DNA of 15,363 nucleotides from Zwartia sp. GTDB taxonomy: Bacteria; Pseudomonadota; Gammaproteobacteria; Burkholderiales; Burkholderiaceae_B. Made by a program: the position numbers and the translations under genes. The stretch is taken from contig JAURZO010000191.1 of the NCBI GenBank assembly GCA_030653405.1, positions 1 to 15,363 of the forward strand, given 5' to 3'. Shown here one piece after another: positions 1 through 6,928 of the stretch (the stretch's first letter is position 1; each line of letters opens with the position of its first letter). A model generated the notes under the pieces. That model saw nothing but the letters and a program-made list of their open reading frames with translations. It made no database searches and had not been told where the DNA came from.

Positions 1-3000
1 ACAGGAACATGCGTGCCCGCCATTCCTTTGAAAAAGAGTGATGGTGAGTCGAGCACCTCGACCATGGAGAAACGAGCCTCGTACTTCTCGGAAATATTTC
101 GGGTAAATCGTGGCCAGTCTTGCGCACCGGGGATCATGGGCGCCAAAGCCGCCATCATCTGACAACCGTTGCAAACACCCAGGGCAAAGGTATCGGCGCG
201 ACCAAAATATTGGGAAAACTGATCAGATAACTGCGTATTAAACAAAATACTCCTCGCCCAACCCTCACCTGCGCCGAGCACATCGCCATAACTAAAACCG
301 CCGACCGCGACTAATCCCTGGAAGCCGGACAAATCAGCCACACCAGACTGTAAATCTGTCATGTGTACATCCCACGCCTCAAAGCCGGAGCGGTCAAATG
401 CCCAGGCCATTTCCACCTGACTATTGCAGCCTTGCTCACGCAAGATCGCCACGCGAGGACGCACGCCTTTGTTAATGAACGGTGCCGCGACGTTTTCCTG
501 CGGATCGAATCCGACCACAGGCGTCATACCTGGATCCGTCGTGTCGGACCACGCATCAAACTCAGCTTGCGCGCAAGAGGGATTATCACGCAGAGACGAA
601 ATTCGGTAGCTAACATCACTCCAGATCTTGCCAAGTTCCGCGCGGGGTTTACCCCAGATTTTTTTGCCGTCACGGAAAATCTCAACCTCATCGGCACTGT
701 TCAGTGAGCCAATCACGTGAGAATGCGCGGAAAGCCCAGCCGCCCGAAGCACCTGCATGACAGCATCTCGCTCACTACTTGGCACTTGGAGCACGGCACC
801 CAACTCTTCGTTGAAGAGCGCTTTTAATGTGAGCTCATCGCGCTGCACAGCGACTTGTTCAGGACGGATTTTGTAGTCACCCCAATCGGCTGCATAAGCA
901 TCGATGGTCAACATATCGAGGTTGAGAGAAACACCTGTGTGACCCGCAAAAGCCATTTCACACACTGAGGCCAGCAAACCACCATCAGAGCGATCGTGAT
1001 ACGCAAGCAAAACACCTGATTCGGCGAGTGCGCGAATCGTCACAAAGAAGGTCCGGAGAATCTCTGCGTCGTCAGCATCCGGTGTCTGCTCGCCAACTTG
1101 GTTGCAGACCTGCGCCAAAATAGACCCACCCATGCGTTGCTTGCCCCGACCCAGGTCAATCAAAATCAACGCAGTGGGTCCAACATTGGTTCGGAGTTGC
1201 GGGGTCAATGTTTGACGAACATCTTGCACTGGCGCAAAGGCAGTCACAATCAACGACACTGGAGAAATCACCTGGCGTTTCTCATTTTGCTCCGTCCAGC
1301 TCGTTTGCATGGACAAGGAGTCCTTACCGACAGGGATCGACAACCCAACACGCTGACAAAGTGTGCTGACCGCAGCCACCGTGTCAAAAAGTGCAGCGTC
1401 CTGCCCAGGCGCTCCACAAGCGGCCATCCAGTTGGCGGACAACTTGATGTCTTCGATGCGCGCAACATCGGCGGCGGCTAGGTTGGTCAATGCTTCGGCA
1501 ACAGCCATTCTTCCTGATGCAGGCGCATCAATCGCGGCGATCGGAGTGCGTTCACCCATCGCCATCGCTTCACCGCGTGTACCGTCGTGATCGGAAAGCG
1601 TGACGGCACAATCCGCAACAGCAACCTGCCAGGGGCCGACGAGCTGATCTCGGCTCGATAAACCACCGACAGTTCGATCGCCAATCGTGATCAGAAAACT
1701 TTTGTTCGCAACCGTGGGGTGCTGAAGCACTCGAGTGACGGCGTCATCCAGAGCAATCACAGTCAGATCAAGCGGTGAGGTATAGGGTGCCACACGCTTG
1801 ACATCACGCGTCATGCGCGGTGGTTTTCCAAGAATGACGTCGATCGGAACATCGACTGGACGTGTGCCCTGCTGAGGCTGAACGGGATCCAGGCCTGGTA
1901 GCCCTTCTCCGAGTAATACGCGCAACTGACGTTCCTCTGTCGCGACACCAATGACGGCGAACGGACAACGCTCGCGCTCGGCGATTTGTTGGAAACGCGG
2001 CAAGTCCTCTGGCAGGACTGACAGCACATAGCGTTCTTGAGATTCGTTACTCCAAATCTCGGCAGGCGACATGCCAGACTCTTCGAGGGGCACACGGCGT
2101 AATTCAAACACCGCACCACGCCCAGCGTCGTTGACCAGCTCGGGAAAGGCGTTGGATAAACCACCTGCTCCCACATCGTGGATCGCGACGATCGGATTTT
2201 TTTCACCCTGTTGCCAACAGCGATCAATGACCTCCTGGCAACGTCGTTCTATTTCTGGATTACCACGCTGGACGGAATCAAAGTCGAGTGCGGCGGTATT
2301 GGTACCAACCGCCATACTCGAGGCTGCACTGCCTCCCATGCCGATTCTCAGTCCAGGCCCACCCAACTGAATGAGGAGAGATCCCGGTTGAATCTGATCC
2401 TTTTTAGTCGAACCGCCATCGATACTACCCAGACCACCGGCAATCATAATGGGCTTGTGATAGCCCCAACGCGTCTGACCTGCCGTCTGCTCATACGACC
2501 TGAAATAGCCCAGCAGATTGGGTCGACCGAATTCGTTGTTAAACGCTGCTGCCCCAAGTGGACCATCAATCATGATGGACAGAGGCGTTGCAATGCGGTC
2601 TGGTGCGCCATGATGGTCTGCTTCCCAAACGCGATTGGCATCTTCAAATTTCAAGTGTGAGACAGTAAAACCAGCTAAGCCCGCCTTGGGTTTAGAGCCA
2701 CGCCCCGTTGCGCCCTCGTCTCTGATCTCCCCGCCCGCACCTGTTGAAGCACCCTCAAAAGGTGCGATCGCTGTGGGATGGTTATGCGTTTCAACCTTCA
2801 TGACCGTGTGAACGGTCTTGGAGTGTGTTGCATAGACCGCCGGACTGCCTTGGGTCGGTACCGCCGCCTGAAAACGCTGGGCTTCTCCGCCTTCCATAAT
2901 GGCAGCGTTGTCGGAATACGCGACAACTGTACCTAAGGGTTGCGCAGCATGAGTCTCGCGGATCATGCCGAAAAGCGTTTTGCTCTCAGACTGACCATCA

Positions 3001-3716
3001 ATCACCCATTGAGCGTTGAAAATTTTGTGGCGACAGTGTTCGCTATTGGCCTGCGCAAACATCATCAACTCGACGTCCGTTGGATCACGCCCAAGCTCGG
3101 TGAAGGCTTGTGTCAAATAATCGATCTCGTCCTCGGACAATGCCAAACCTAGCTTGATATTGGCCTCTAGTAGAGCGGATTTACCTTGAGAGGTCACCGC
3201 CACAGTCTGCATCGGCTTGCCTGGCAAGGAGCGAAACAATACCTCTGGATTAAAACTGGCATCGACGACTGTCTCAGTCATACGGTCATGCAGGCAGCTT
3301 GCAGCCGTCGCCAACATTTCTGCATCAAGCGTTTTGGTTTTCAGCCAGCCACGCTCGGGGATCAACGCGTACTCAATGCCGCGCTCAATGCGACGGACAT
3401 CGCTTAAACCGCAGTTATGCGCAATGTCCGTCGCCTTACTCGCCCAGGATGAGATGGTGCCTAAGCGTGGAATCACTCTCAAGACAATGGCGCTCGAAGC
3501 CTCTGGATGGGCAACATGTGGAACCCCATAATCAAGCAATTGATCCAAACGCGTCTTGGTTTGACTATCAGGGGCCTGATCACACCAAACAAAGTGCTCG
3601 TAGCGGGCGCTAATGCCAGAAATGGGCAAGCCCAACGCACGGAGCTTGGCGACGAGACGCTCTTGACGAAAACTGGAGAGAACTGACGAGCCGGGGATAT
3701 GCAGAATGTGTGTCAC
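1..3716 (-). CDS. purL: Phosphoribosylformylglycinamidine synthase (FGAM synthase), single-chain type, C-terminus cut by the window edge
   Basis: PurL catalyses the fourth step of purine synthesis: FGAR + glutamine + ATP to FGAM, in the cytoplasm. I translated the minus strand and found one open frame from 3716 to base 1; frame checks near 2780, 1430 and 173 agree, so there is no net frameshift. About 1238 codons are visible of an expected ~1300-1350. An N-terminal PurS-like region begins VTHILHIPGSSVLSSFRQER. Synthetase motifs follow: ANSEHCRHK near residue 230, KVETHNHPTAIAPFEGAS around 310, GGSGS-like glycine loops (LGGPGLRIGMGGSAASSM), and YHDRSDGGL around 907. The glutaminase domain starts near residue 1085 (RVAILREQGCNSQVEMA) and holds the nucleophile Cys near residue 1182 in GVCNGCQMM; its catalytic His and Glu lie outside the window. 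The start is GTG: an in-frame TAA lies upstream at about 3757 with no ATG between, and the Shine-Dalgarno is weak. It is divergent from dctP. Confidence 0.97.
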   Translation of the reverse strand, partial: MTHILHIPGSSVLSSFRQERLVAKLRALGLPISGISARYEHFVWCDQAPDSQTKTRLDQLLDYGVPHVAHPEASSAIVLRVIPRLGTISSWASKATDIAHNCGLSDVRRIERGIEYALIPERGWLKTKTLDAEMLATAASCLHDRMTETVVDASFNPEVLFRSLPGKPMQTVAVTSQGKSALLEANIKLGLALSEDEIDYLTQAFTELGRDPTDVELMMFAQANSEHCRHKIFNAQWVIDGQSESKTLFGMIRETHAAQPLGTVVAYSDNAAIMEGGEAQRFQAAVPTQGSPAVYATHSKTVHTVMKVETHNHPTAIAPFEGASTGAGGEIRDEGATGRGSKPKAGLAGFTVSHLKFEDANRVWEADHHGAPDRIATPLSIMIDGPLGAAAFNNEFGRPNLLGYFRSYEQTAGQTRWGYHKPIMIAGGLGSIDGGSTKKDQIQPGSLLIQLGGPGLRIGMGGSAASSMAVGTNTAALDFDSVQRGNPEIERRCQEVIDRCWQQGEKNPIVAIHDVGAGGLSNAFPELVNDAGRGAVFELRRVPLEESGMSPAEIWSNESQERYVLSVLPEDLPRFQQIAERERCPFAVIGVATEERQLRVLLGEGLPGLDPVQPQQGTRPVDVPIDVILGKPPRMTRDVKRVAPYTSPLDLTVIALDDAVTRVLQHPTVANKSFLITIGDRTVGGLSSRDQLVGPWQVAVADCAVTLSDHDGTRGEAMAMGERTPIAAIDAPASGRMAVAEALTNLAAADVARIEDIKLSANWMAACGAPGQDAALFDTVAAVSTLCQRVGLSIPVGKDSLSMQTSWTEQNEKRQVISPVSLIVTAFAPVQDVRQTLTPQLRTNVGPTALILIDLGRGKQRMGGSILAQVCNQVGEQTPDADDAEILRTFFVTIRALAESGVLLAYHDRSDGGLLASVCEMAFAGHTGVSLNLDMLTIDAYAADWGDYKIRPEQVAVQRDELTLKALFNEELGAVLQVPSSERDAVMQVLRAAGLSAHSHVIGSLNSADEVEIFRDGKKIWGKPRAELGKIWSDVSYRISSLRDNPSCAQAEFDAWSDTTDPGMTPVVGFDPQENVAAPFINKGVRPRVAILREQGCNSQVEMAWAFDRSGFEAWDVHMTDLQSGVADLSGFQGLVAVGGFSYGDVLGAGEGWARSILFNTQLSDQFSQYFGRADTFALGVCNGCQMMAALAPMIPGAQDWPRFTRNISEKYEARFSMVEVLDSPSLFFKGMAGTHVP

Positions 3717-3752
3717 TTTGACGACCAGAAGGCAACGTAGGGGAAAACACGT

Positions 3753-3758
3753 ATTTTA
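3753..3758 (-). promoter_or_regulatory. Candidate -10 element for purL
   Basis: TAAAAT on the minus strand lies about 37 bases upstream of the GTG start. It matches the -10 consensus at four of six positions. No good -35 hexamer is visible at the expected distance, so this is only a candidate. Confidence 0.3.
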
Positions 3759-3799
3759 GCGCTCTGAACTACATTTAGGCGCGAAGACCCTCGGTTCAT

Positions 3800-3808
3800 T
3801 GCTATGAT
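3800..3808 (+). promoter_or_regulatory. Candidate extended -10 promoter for the TRAP operon
   Basis: TGCTATGAT forms an extended -10 element (TGn followed by TATGAT, five of six to consensus). It would place transcription start near 3815 and give a leader of about 27 bases containing the GGAG at 3831-3834. There is no recognisable -35, which is tolerable for an extended -10 promoter. Confidence 0.45.
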
Positions 3809-3841
3809 AGTTGGCAAATTGAATAACTCTGGAGACTCCTC

Positions 3842-4861
3842 ATGTCTGTTACACGTCGCAAACTATTGACCGGTATGGGTGCCGGCGTTATCACCTTGGC
3901 TTCCCCGCTTAACAGCGCGTGGGCACAATCAAAGGCTGAGTTTTCATATAAATACGCGAACAACCTGCCTATTACACACCCGATGAATATTCGGGCGAAG
4001 GAAATGGCCGAGGCTATTACGGCAGAGACTCAAGGTCGCGTAGAGATCCGAATTTTCCCAAGTAGCCAGCTCGGCTCAGATACCGACATGCTGAGTCAAG
4101 TCCGCAGCGGTGGCGTTGAGTTCTTTACCCTTTCAGGCTTGATTTTAGCGACGCTGGTTCCAGCCTCCTCCATTACAGGTATTGGATTCGCTTTTAGTAA
4201 CTACGCAGAGGTCTGGAAAGCACTCGACGGCGACCTCGGTGCACATGTGCGCAAAGAGATTGCGAAGGCCAATCTGGTGGCGATGGACAAGATCTGGGAT
4301 AACGGATTCCGACAAATCACTTCGTCGACCAAGCCCATCCAGACCGCGAACGATCTGAAGGGTTTCAAAATCCGCGTGCCCGTATCCCCTCTTTGGACAT
4401 CCATGTTTAAAGCGTTTGACTCGGCGCCTGCCTCGATCAATTTCAACGAGGTCTACAGCGCTCTGCAGACAAAAATTGTTGACGGCCAAGAGAATCCGCT
4501 TGCCATTATCGATACCGCCAAACTCAACGAAGTTCAGAAGTACTGCTCATTGACCAACCATATGTGGGATGGTTTCTGGTTCTTGGCGAACCGTCGTGCG
4601 TGGGAGCGTCTTCCAGAAAATCTGCGTGGCATCGTGGCCAAGCATATCAATGCCGCCGGCATGAAAGAACGTGAAGACGTCGCCGGCATGAATGCGACCT
4701 TACAAAAGGGTTTGACCGAAAAAGGTATGATTTTTAATCAAACCTCTCCTGATTCGTTCCGTGATCGTCTGCGCGCGGGTGGCTTTTACGCTGAGTGGAA
4801 GACCAAACTCGGCAACGATGCATGGTCGATGCTCGAGCGTTACAGCGGTAAGCTCGCATAA
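3842..4861 (+). CDS. dctP: TRAP transporter periplasmic solute-binding protein, DctP family, with Tat-type signal
   Basis: This is the extracytoplasmic binding protein that captures substrate and delivers it to the TRAP membrane subunits. It is 339 aa, normal for the DctP family. The N-terminus carries a twin-arginine pattern, T4-R5-R6-K-L-L, then a hydrophobic stretch and an A-x-A site near residue 28 (SAWA|QS), so folded export by Tat is likely. Family signatures include PSSQLGSDTDMLSQVRSG (residues 73-90), NGFRQIT (R157), LKGFKIRVP with R178 (the position that usually binds the substrate carboxylate), and VDGQENP then EVQKYCSLTNH (213-240). GGAG lies 7 bases before the ATG. It is first in an operon with the dctQM fusion 84 bases downstream. 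The substrate cannot be read from sequence; a carboxylate is the family default. The symbol is a family name, not evidence for C4-dicarboxylate specificity. Confidence 0.95.
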   Translation: MSVTRRKLLTGMGAGVITLASPLNSAWAQSKAEFSYKYANNLPITHPMNIRAKEMAEAITAETQGRVEIRIFPSSQLGSDTDMLSQVRSGGVEFFTLSGLILATLVPASSITGIGFAFSNYAEVWKALDGDLGAHVRKEIAKANLVAMDKIWDNGFRQITSSTKPIQTANDLKGFKIRVPVSPLWTSMFKAFDSAPASINFNEVYSALQTKIVDGQENPLAIIDTAKLNEVQKYCSLTNHMWDGFWFLANRRAWERLPENLRGIVAKHINAAGMKEREDVAGMNATLQKGLTEKGMIFNQTSPDSFRDRLRAGGFYAEWKTKLGNDAWSMLERYSGKLA

Positions 4862-4886
4862 GTTTTTTAGATTCGCATGTCCAACC

Positions 4887-4917
4887 CGGGCGCCCAATTG
4901 CGGCGCCCGAATTTTTA
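4887..4917 (+). terminator. GC-rich hairpin with short T-run between dctP and dctQM (attenuating terminator or stabiliser)
   Basis: Positions 4887-4894 (CGGGCGCC) and 4902-4909 (GGCGCCCG) form a perfect 8-bp stem with a 7-base loop, followed by AATTTTTA. It sits 25 bases after the dctP stop and before the dctQM start signal. It has the form of a weak intrinsic terminator. In transport operons such a hairpin commonly lowers membrane-subunit expression or protects the binding-protein mRNA from 3' decay; which applies here is inference. Confidence 0.65.
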
Positions 4918-4945
4918 CTGAAGTTCGGCAATATCCGGAGTTTTC

Positions 4946-6784
4946 ATGACAGCCCAAGCAGCGCACCAACCTATTAGATTGATTTCACGGTGCCTCAAAC
5001 CCCTTGAATTCATCAGCGCCCTGCTGCTCGTTGTCATCATCACCATGCTGTTCATCGGTGTGGTGGCGCGTTACATTTTTTCTGTACCAATCGTCTGGAT
5101 CGACGAGGTCGTCTCGCTGTCCTTTCTTTGGCTCGCCATGCTGGGCACGGCGATCGCCATGCATCGAAACGAGCATTTGCGCCTGAGTCTTTTTCTGGAA
5201 ATGATGCCTAAAAAGATCCAGGGGTTTGTCCACGCACTCGCCTTAGTCTCCATTGCAGCATTCCTAGTGGCGTTAATTCACCCTGCAGTGATCTACGCTC
5301 AGGAGGAATGGTTCGTCAAGTCACCTGCTCTGAATATTCCTAATACCTATCGGGTATCGGCGCTGGCCTTAGGCAATTTGGCCATGCTCGGCATTCTTGT
5401 GACCTACGCAGCGCAAACAGTGAGCAAACGCAACCTAATCGGTGCCTTGATCGTGGTCTGTGGTGTTGCGGCGGCGTGTTGGCTTGGCTCGGCAAACCTG
5501 ATCGATTTAGGTCTCTACAATATTCTGCTTTTTCTGGTCATCCTTGTCGCGCTGTGCCTGATCGCCGGCGTGCCCATCGCCTTCTGTTTTGGGCTGGGTG
5601 CGATCAGTTATCTTGCTTTTGCGACGACCGTGCCGCTGATGGTCGTCATAGGCCGCATGGATGAAGGCATGTCGAGCTTGATCCTGGTTTCAGTCCCAAT
5701 CTTTGTGTTGCTTGGGTGTGTGCTGGATGCAACCGGCATGGGCAAAGCAATCGTTGACTTTCTTGCCTCGCTCTTAGGTCATATTAAGGCCGGAATGTCT
5801 TACGTGTTATTGGGCTCTCTTTTTATTGTGTCAGGTATTTCAGGCTCGAAAGTTTCGGATATGGCGACGATTGCGCCTGCGCTATTTCCTGAGATGAAGC
5901 GTCGGGGTCACAAACCCAAAGAGATGATTGCCTTGCTCGCAACGGGCGCTGCGATGGCAGATACCGTGCCGCCGAGCATTGTTCTGATCGTACTAGGATC
6001 TGTGGCGGGAGTATCGATCGCGGGCCTTTTTCAAAGCGGTGTCGTGATCGCGATGGTCTTACTCATTGCGCTTGCCATATTGGCGCGATGGAAGGCTCGT
6101 CACGAAATCATGGATCAGGTCAAGCGCGCAAGTTGGACAATCATCGGACGTGCCCTACTGATTGCCGCGCCCGCGTTGGTATTACCCTTTTTGATCCGAA
6201 GTGCCGTAGGTGGTGGTGTGGCAACCGCGACTGAGGTCTCTACGATTGCTGTGCTCTACGCCATGATCATCGGTCAAGTGTTATATGGCGGCTTGGGTTG
6301 GCGTAAGGTCTATGACATGCTCGTGGAAACGGCAGCGTTAAGTGGTGCCATTTTGTTGATTTTAGGGACGGCCTCGGCCATGGCGTGGGCCATCACGCAG
6401 AGCGGCGTCGTCCAGAGCCTCTCACACTTTCTCACCACCCTGCCTGGTGGTGTCGTGAGCTTCATGATCGTCACGATCCTGATCTTTTTAATTCTGGGTT
6501 GTCTGCTCGAGGGCCTACCCGCTATTTTGATTCTCGCACCCATTATGTTTCCGATCGCCCGCAAGCTTGGCATTCATGACATTCATTACTCAATGGTCGT
6601 CGTGACGGCGATGAATATCGGTTTGATGATGCCACCAATCGGTATCGGATTCTTTGTGGCATGCCGGATTGGTAACACCTCTCCCGATGAGGTCATGGGT
6701 GCGATCTGGCCCTACATCATGGCACTCATCGCCGGTCTGGTTATCATCGCTGCAGTGCCTTGGCTCTCGACTGTGGCGCTGTAG
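4946..6784 (+). CDS. dctQM: TRAP transporter membrane protein, fused small (DctQ) and large (DctM) subunits
   Basis: This is an inner-membrane secondary transporter that uses the sodium or proton gradient to import substrate delivered by the adjacent binding protein. It is 612 aa, the sum of DctQ and DctM. Residues ~15-160 are the four-helix small subunit with the signature RYIFSVPIVWIDEV (42-55). A hydrophobic stretch at ~165-182 is probably the extra linking helix needed in QM fusions. Residues ~190-612 are the large subunit with SGISGSKVSD (296-305), ADTVPPSIVLIVLG (338-351), ATATEVSTIAVLYA (426-439), LEGLPAILILAPIMFP (521-536) and MMPPIGIGFF (561-570). CCGGAG ends 5 bases before the ATG. 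It is co-directional with dctP and convergent with lpdA. No break is seen. The substrate is unknown. Confidence 0.95.
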   Translation: MTAQAAHQPIRLISRCLKPLEFISALLLVVIITMLFIGVVARYIFSVPIVWIDEVVSLSFLWLAMLGTAIAMHRNEHLRLSLFLEMMPKKIQGFVHALALVSIAAFLVALIHPAVIYAQEEWFVKSPALNIPNTYRVSALALGNLAMLGILVTYAAQTVSKRNLIGALIVVCGVAAACWLGSANLIDLGLYNILLFLVILVALCLIAGVPIAFCFGLGAISYLAFATTVPLMVVIGRMDEGMSSLILVSVPIFVLLGCVLDATGMGKAIVDFLASLLGHIKAGMSYVLLGSLFIVSGISGSKVSDMATIAPALFPEMKRRGHKPKEMIALLATGAAMADTVPPSIVLIVLGSVAGVSIAGLFQSGVVIAMVLLIALAILARWKARHEIMDQVKRASWTIIGRALLIAAPALVLPFLIRSAVGGGVATATEVSTIAVLYAMIIGQVLYGGLGWRKVYDMLVETAALSGAILLILGTASAMAWAITQSGVVQSLSHFLTTLPGGVVSFMIVTILIFLILGCLLEGLPAILILAPIMFPIARKLGIHDIHYSMVVVTAMNIGLMMPPIGIGFFVACRIGNTSPDEVMGAIWPYIMALIAGLVIIAAVPWLSTVAL

Positions 6785-6917
6785 AGGAAAGTCATCCCCG
6801 TCAAGGGTGATGATTCAAGTTTGATGACTCTGGCCCTATAAAAAAGGCTGCCTCGTTTTAAACAGAGGCAGCCTTTTTTAGTCAGGCATTACTTTTACGA
6901 CATTGCTTTTTACAACA
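6785..6917. other. Convergent intergenic region dctQM / lpdA
   Basis: This 133-base gap contains no gene. It holds, from the left, a bulged hairpin (6792-6799 with 6805-6813), the shared bidirectional terminator (6840-6879), and a degenerate tandem repeat (6885-6928) that runs into the end of lpdA. Confidence 0.7.
6840..6879. terminator. Bidirectional intrinsic terminator serving dctQM and the PDH operon
   Basis: AAAAAAGGCTGCCTC at 6840-6854 pairs perfectly with GAGGCAGCCTTTTTT at 6865-6879, a 15-bp arm with a 10-base loop. The A-run and T-run make a U-tailed GC stem on either strand, which is what two convergent transcription units would share. Confidence 0.93.
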
Positions 6918-6928
6918 TCACTTTTTGC
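6885..6928 (-). repeat. Three-unit degenerate tandem repeat (15+15+14 nt) across the lpdA stop codon
   Basis: Read on the minus strand, three contiguous units occur: GCAAAAAGTGATGTT (6928-6914), GTAAAAAGCAATGTC (6913-6899) and GTAAAAGTAATGCC (6898-6885). Units 1 and 2 match at 11 of 15 positions; units 2 and 3 match at 12 of 14 with one gap. The lpdA stop codon TGA lies inside unit 1, so the repeat covers the last codons and the start of the 3' untranslated region. Confidence 0.55.

Larger units (their letters stand above)
3717..3841. other. Divergent intergenic region purL / dctP
   Basis: This 125-base gap holds the start signals of both purL (leftward) and dctP (rightward). Apart from the two candidate -10 elements listed separately and the dctP Shine-Dalgarno GGAG at 3831-3834, I see no RNA gene, no riboswitch-like structure and no convincing small ORF. 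I did not recognise a PurR-type operator here. Confidence 0.6.

Noticed and set aside
1098..2660. Several plus-strand open frames of 100-160 codons across purL
   Set aside because: They lie wholly inside the purL coding frame, overlap each other in different frames, and have no domains or ribosome sites. They are shadows.
1..3716. Suspicion that purL is broken, since the minus strand at first shows no complete gene here
   Set aside because: The frame is continuous from 3716 to base 1, with conserved motifs in phase at several points. The gene is merely cut by the window edge.
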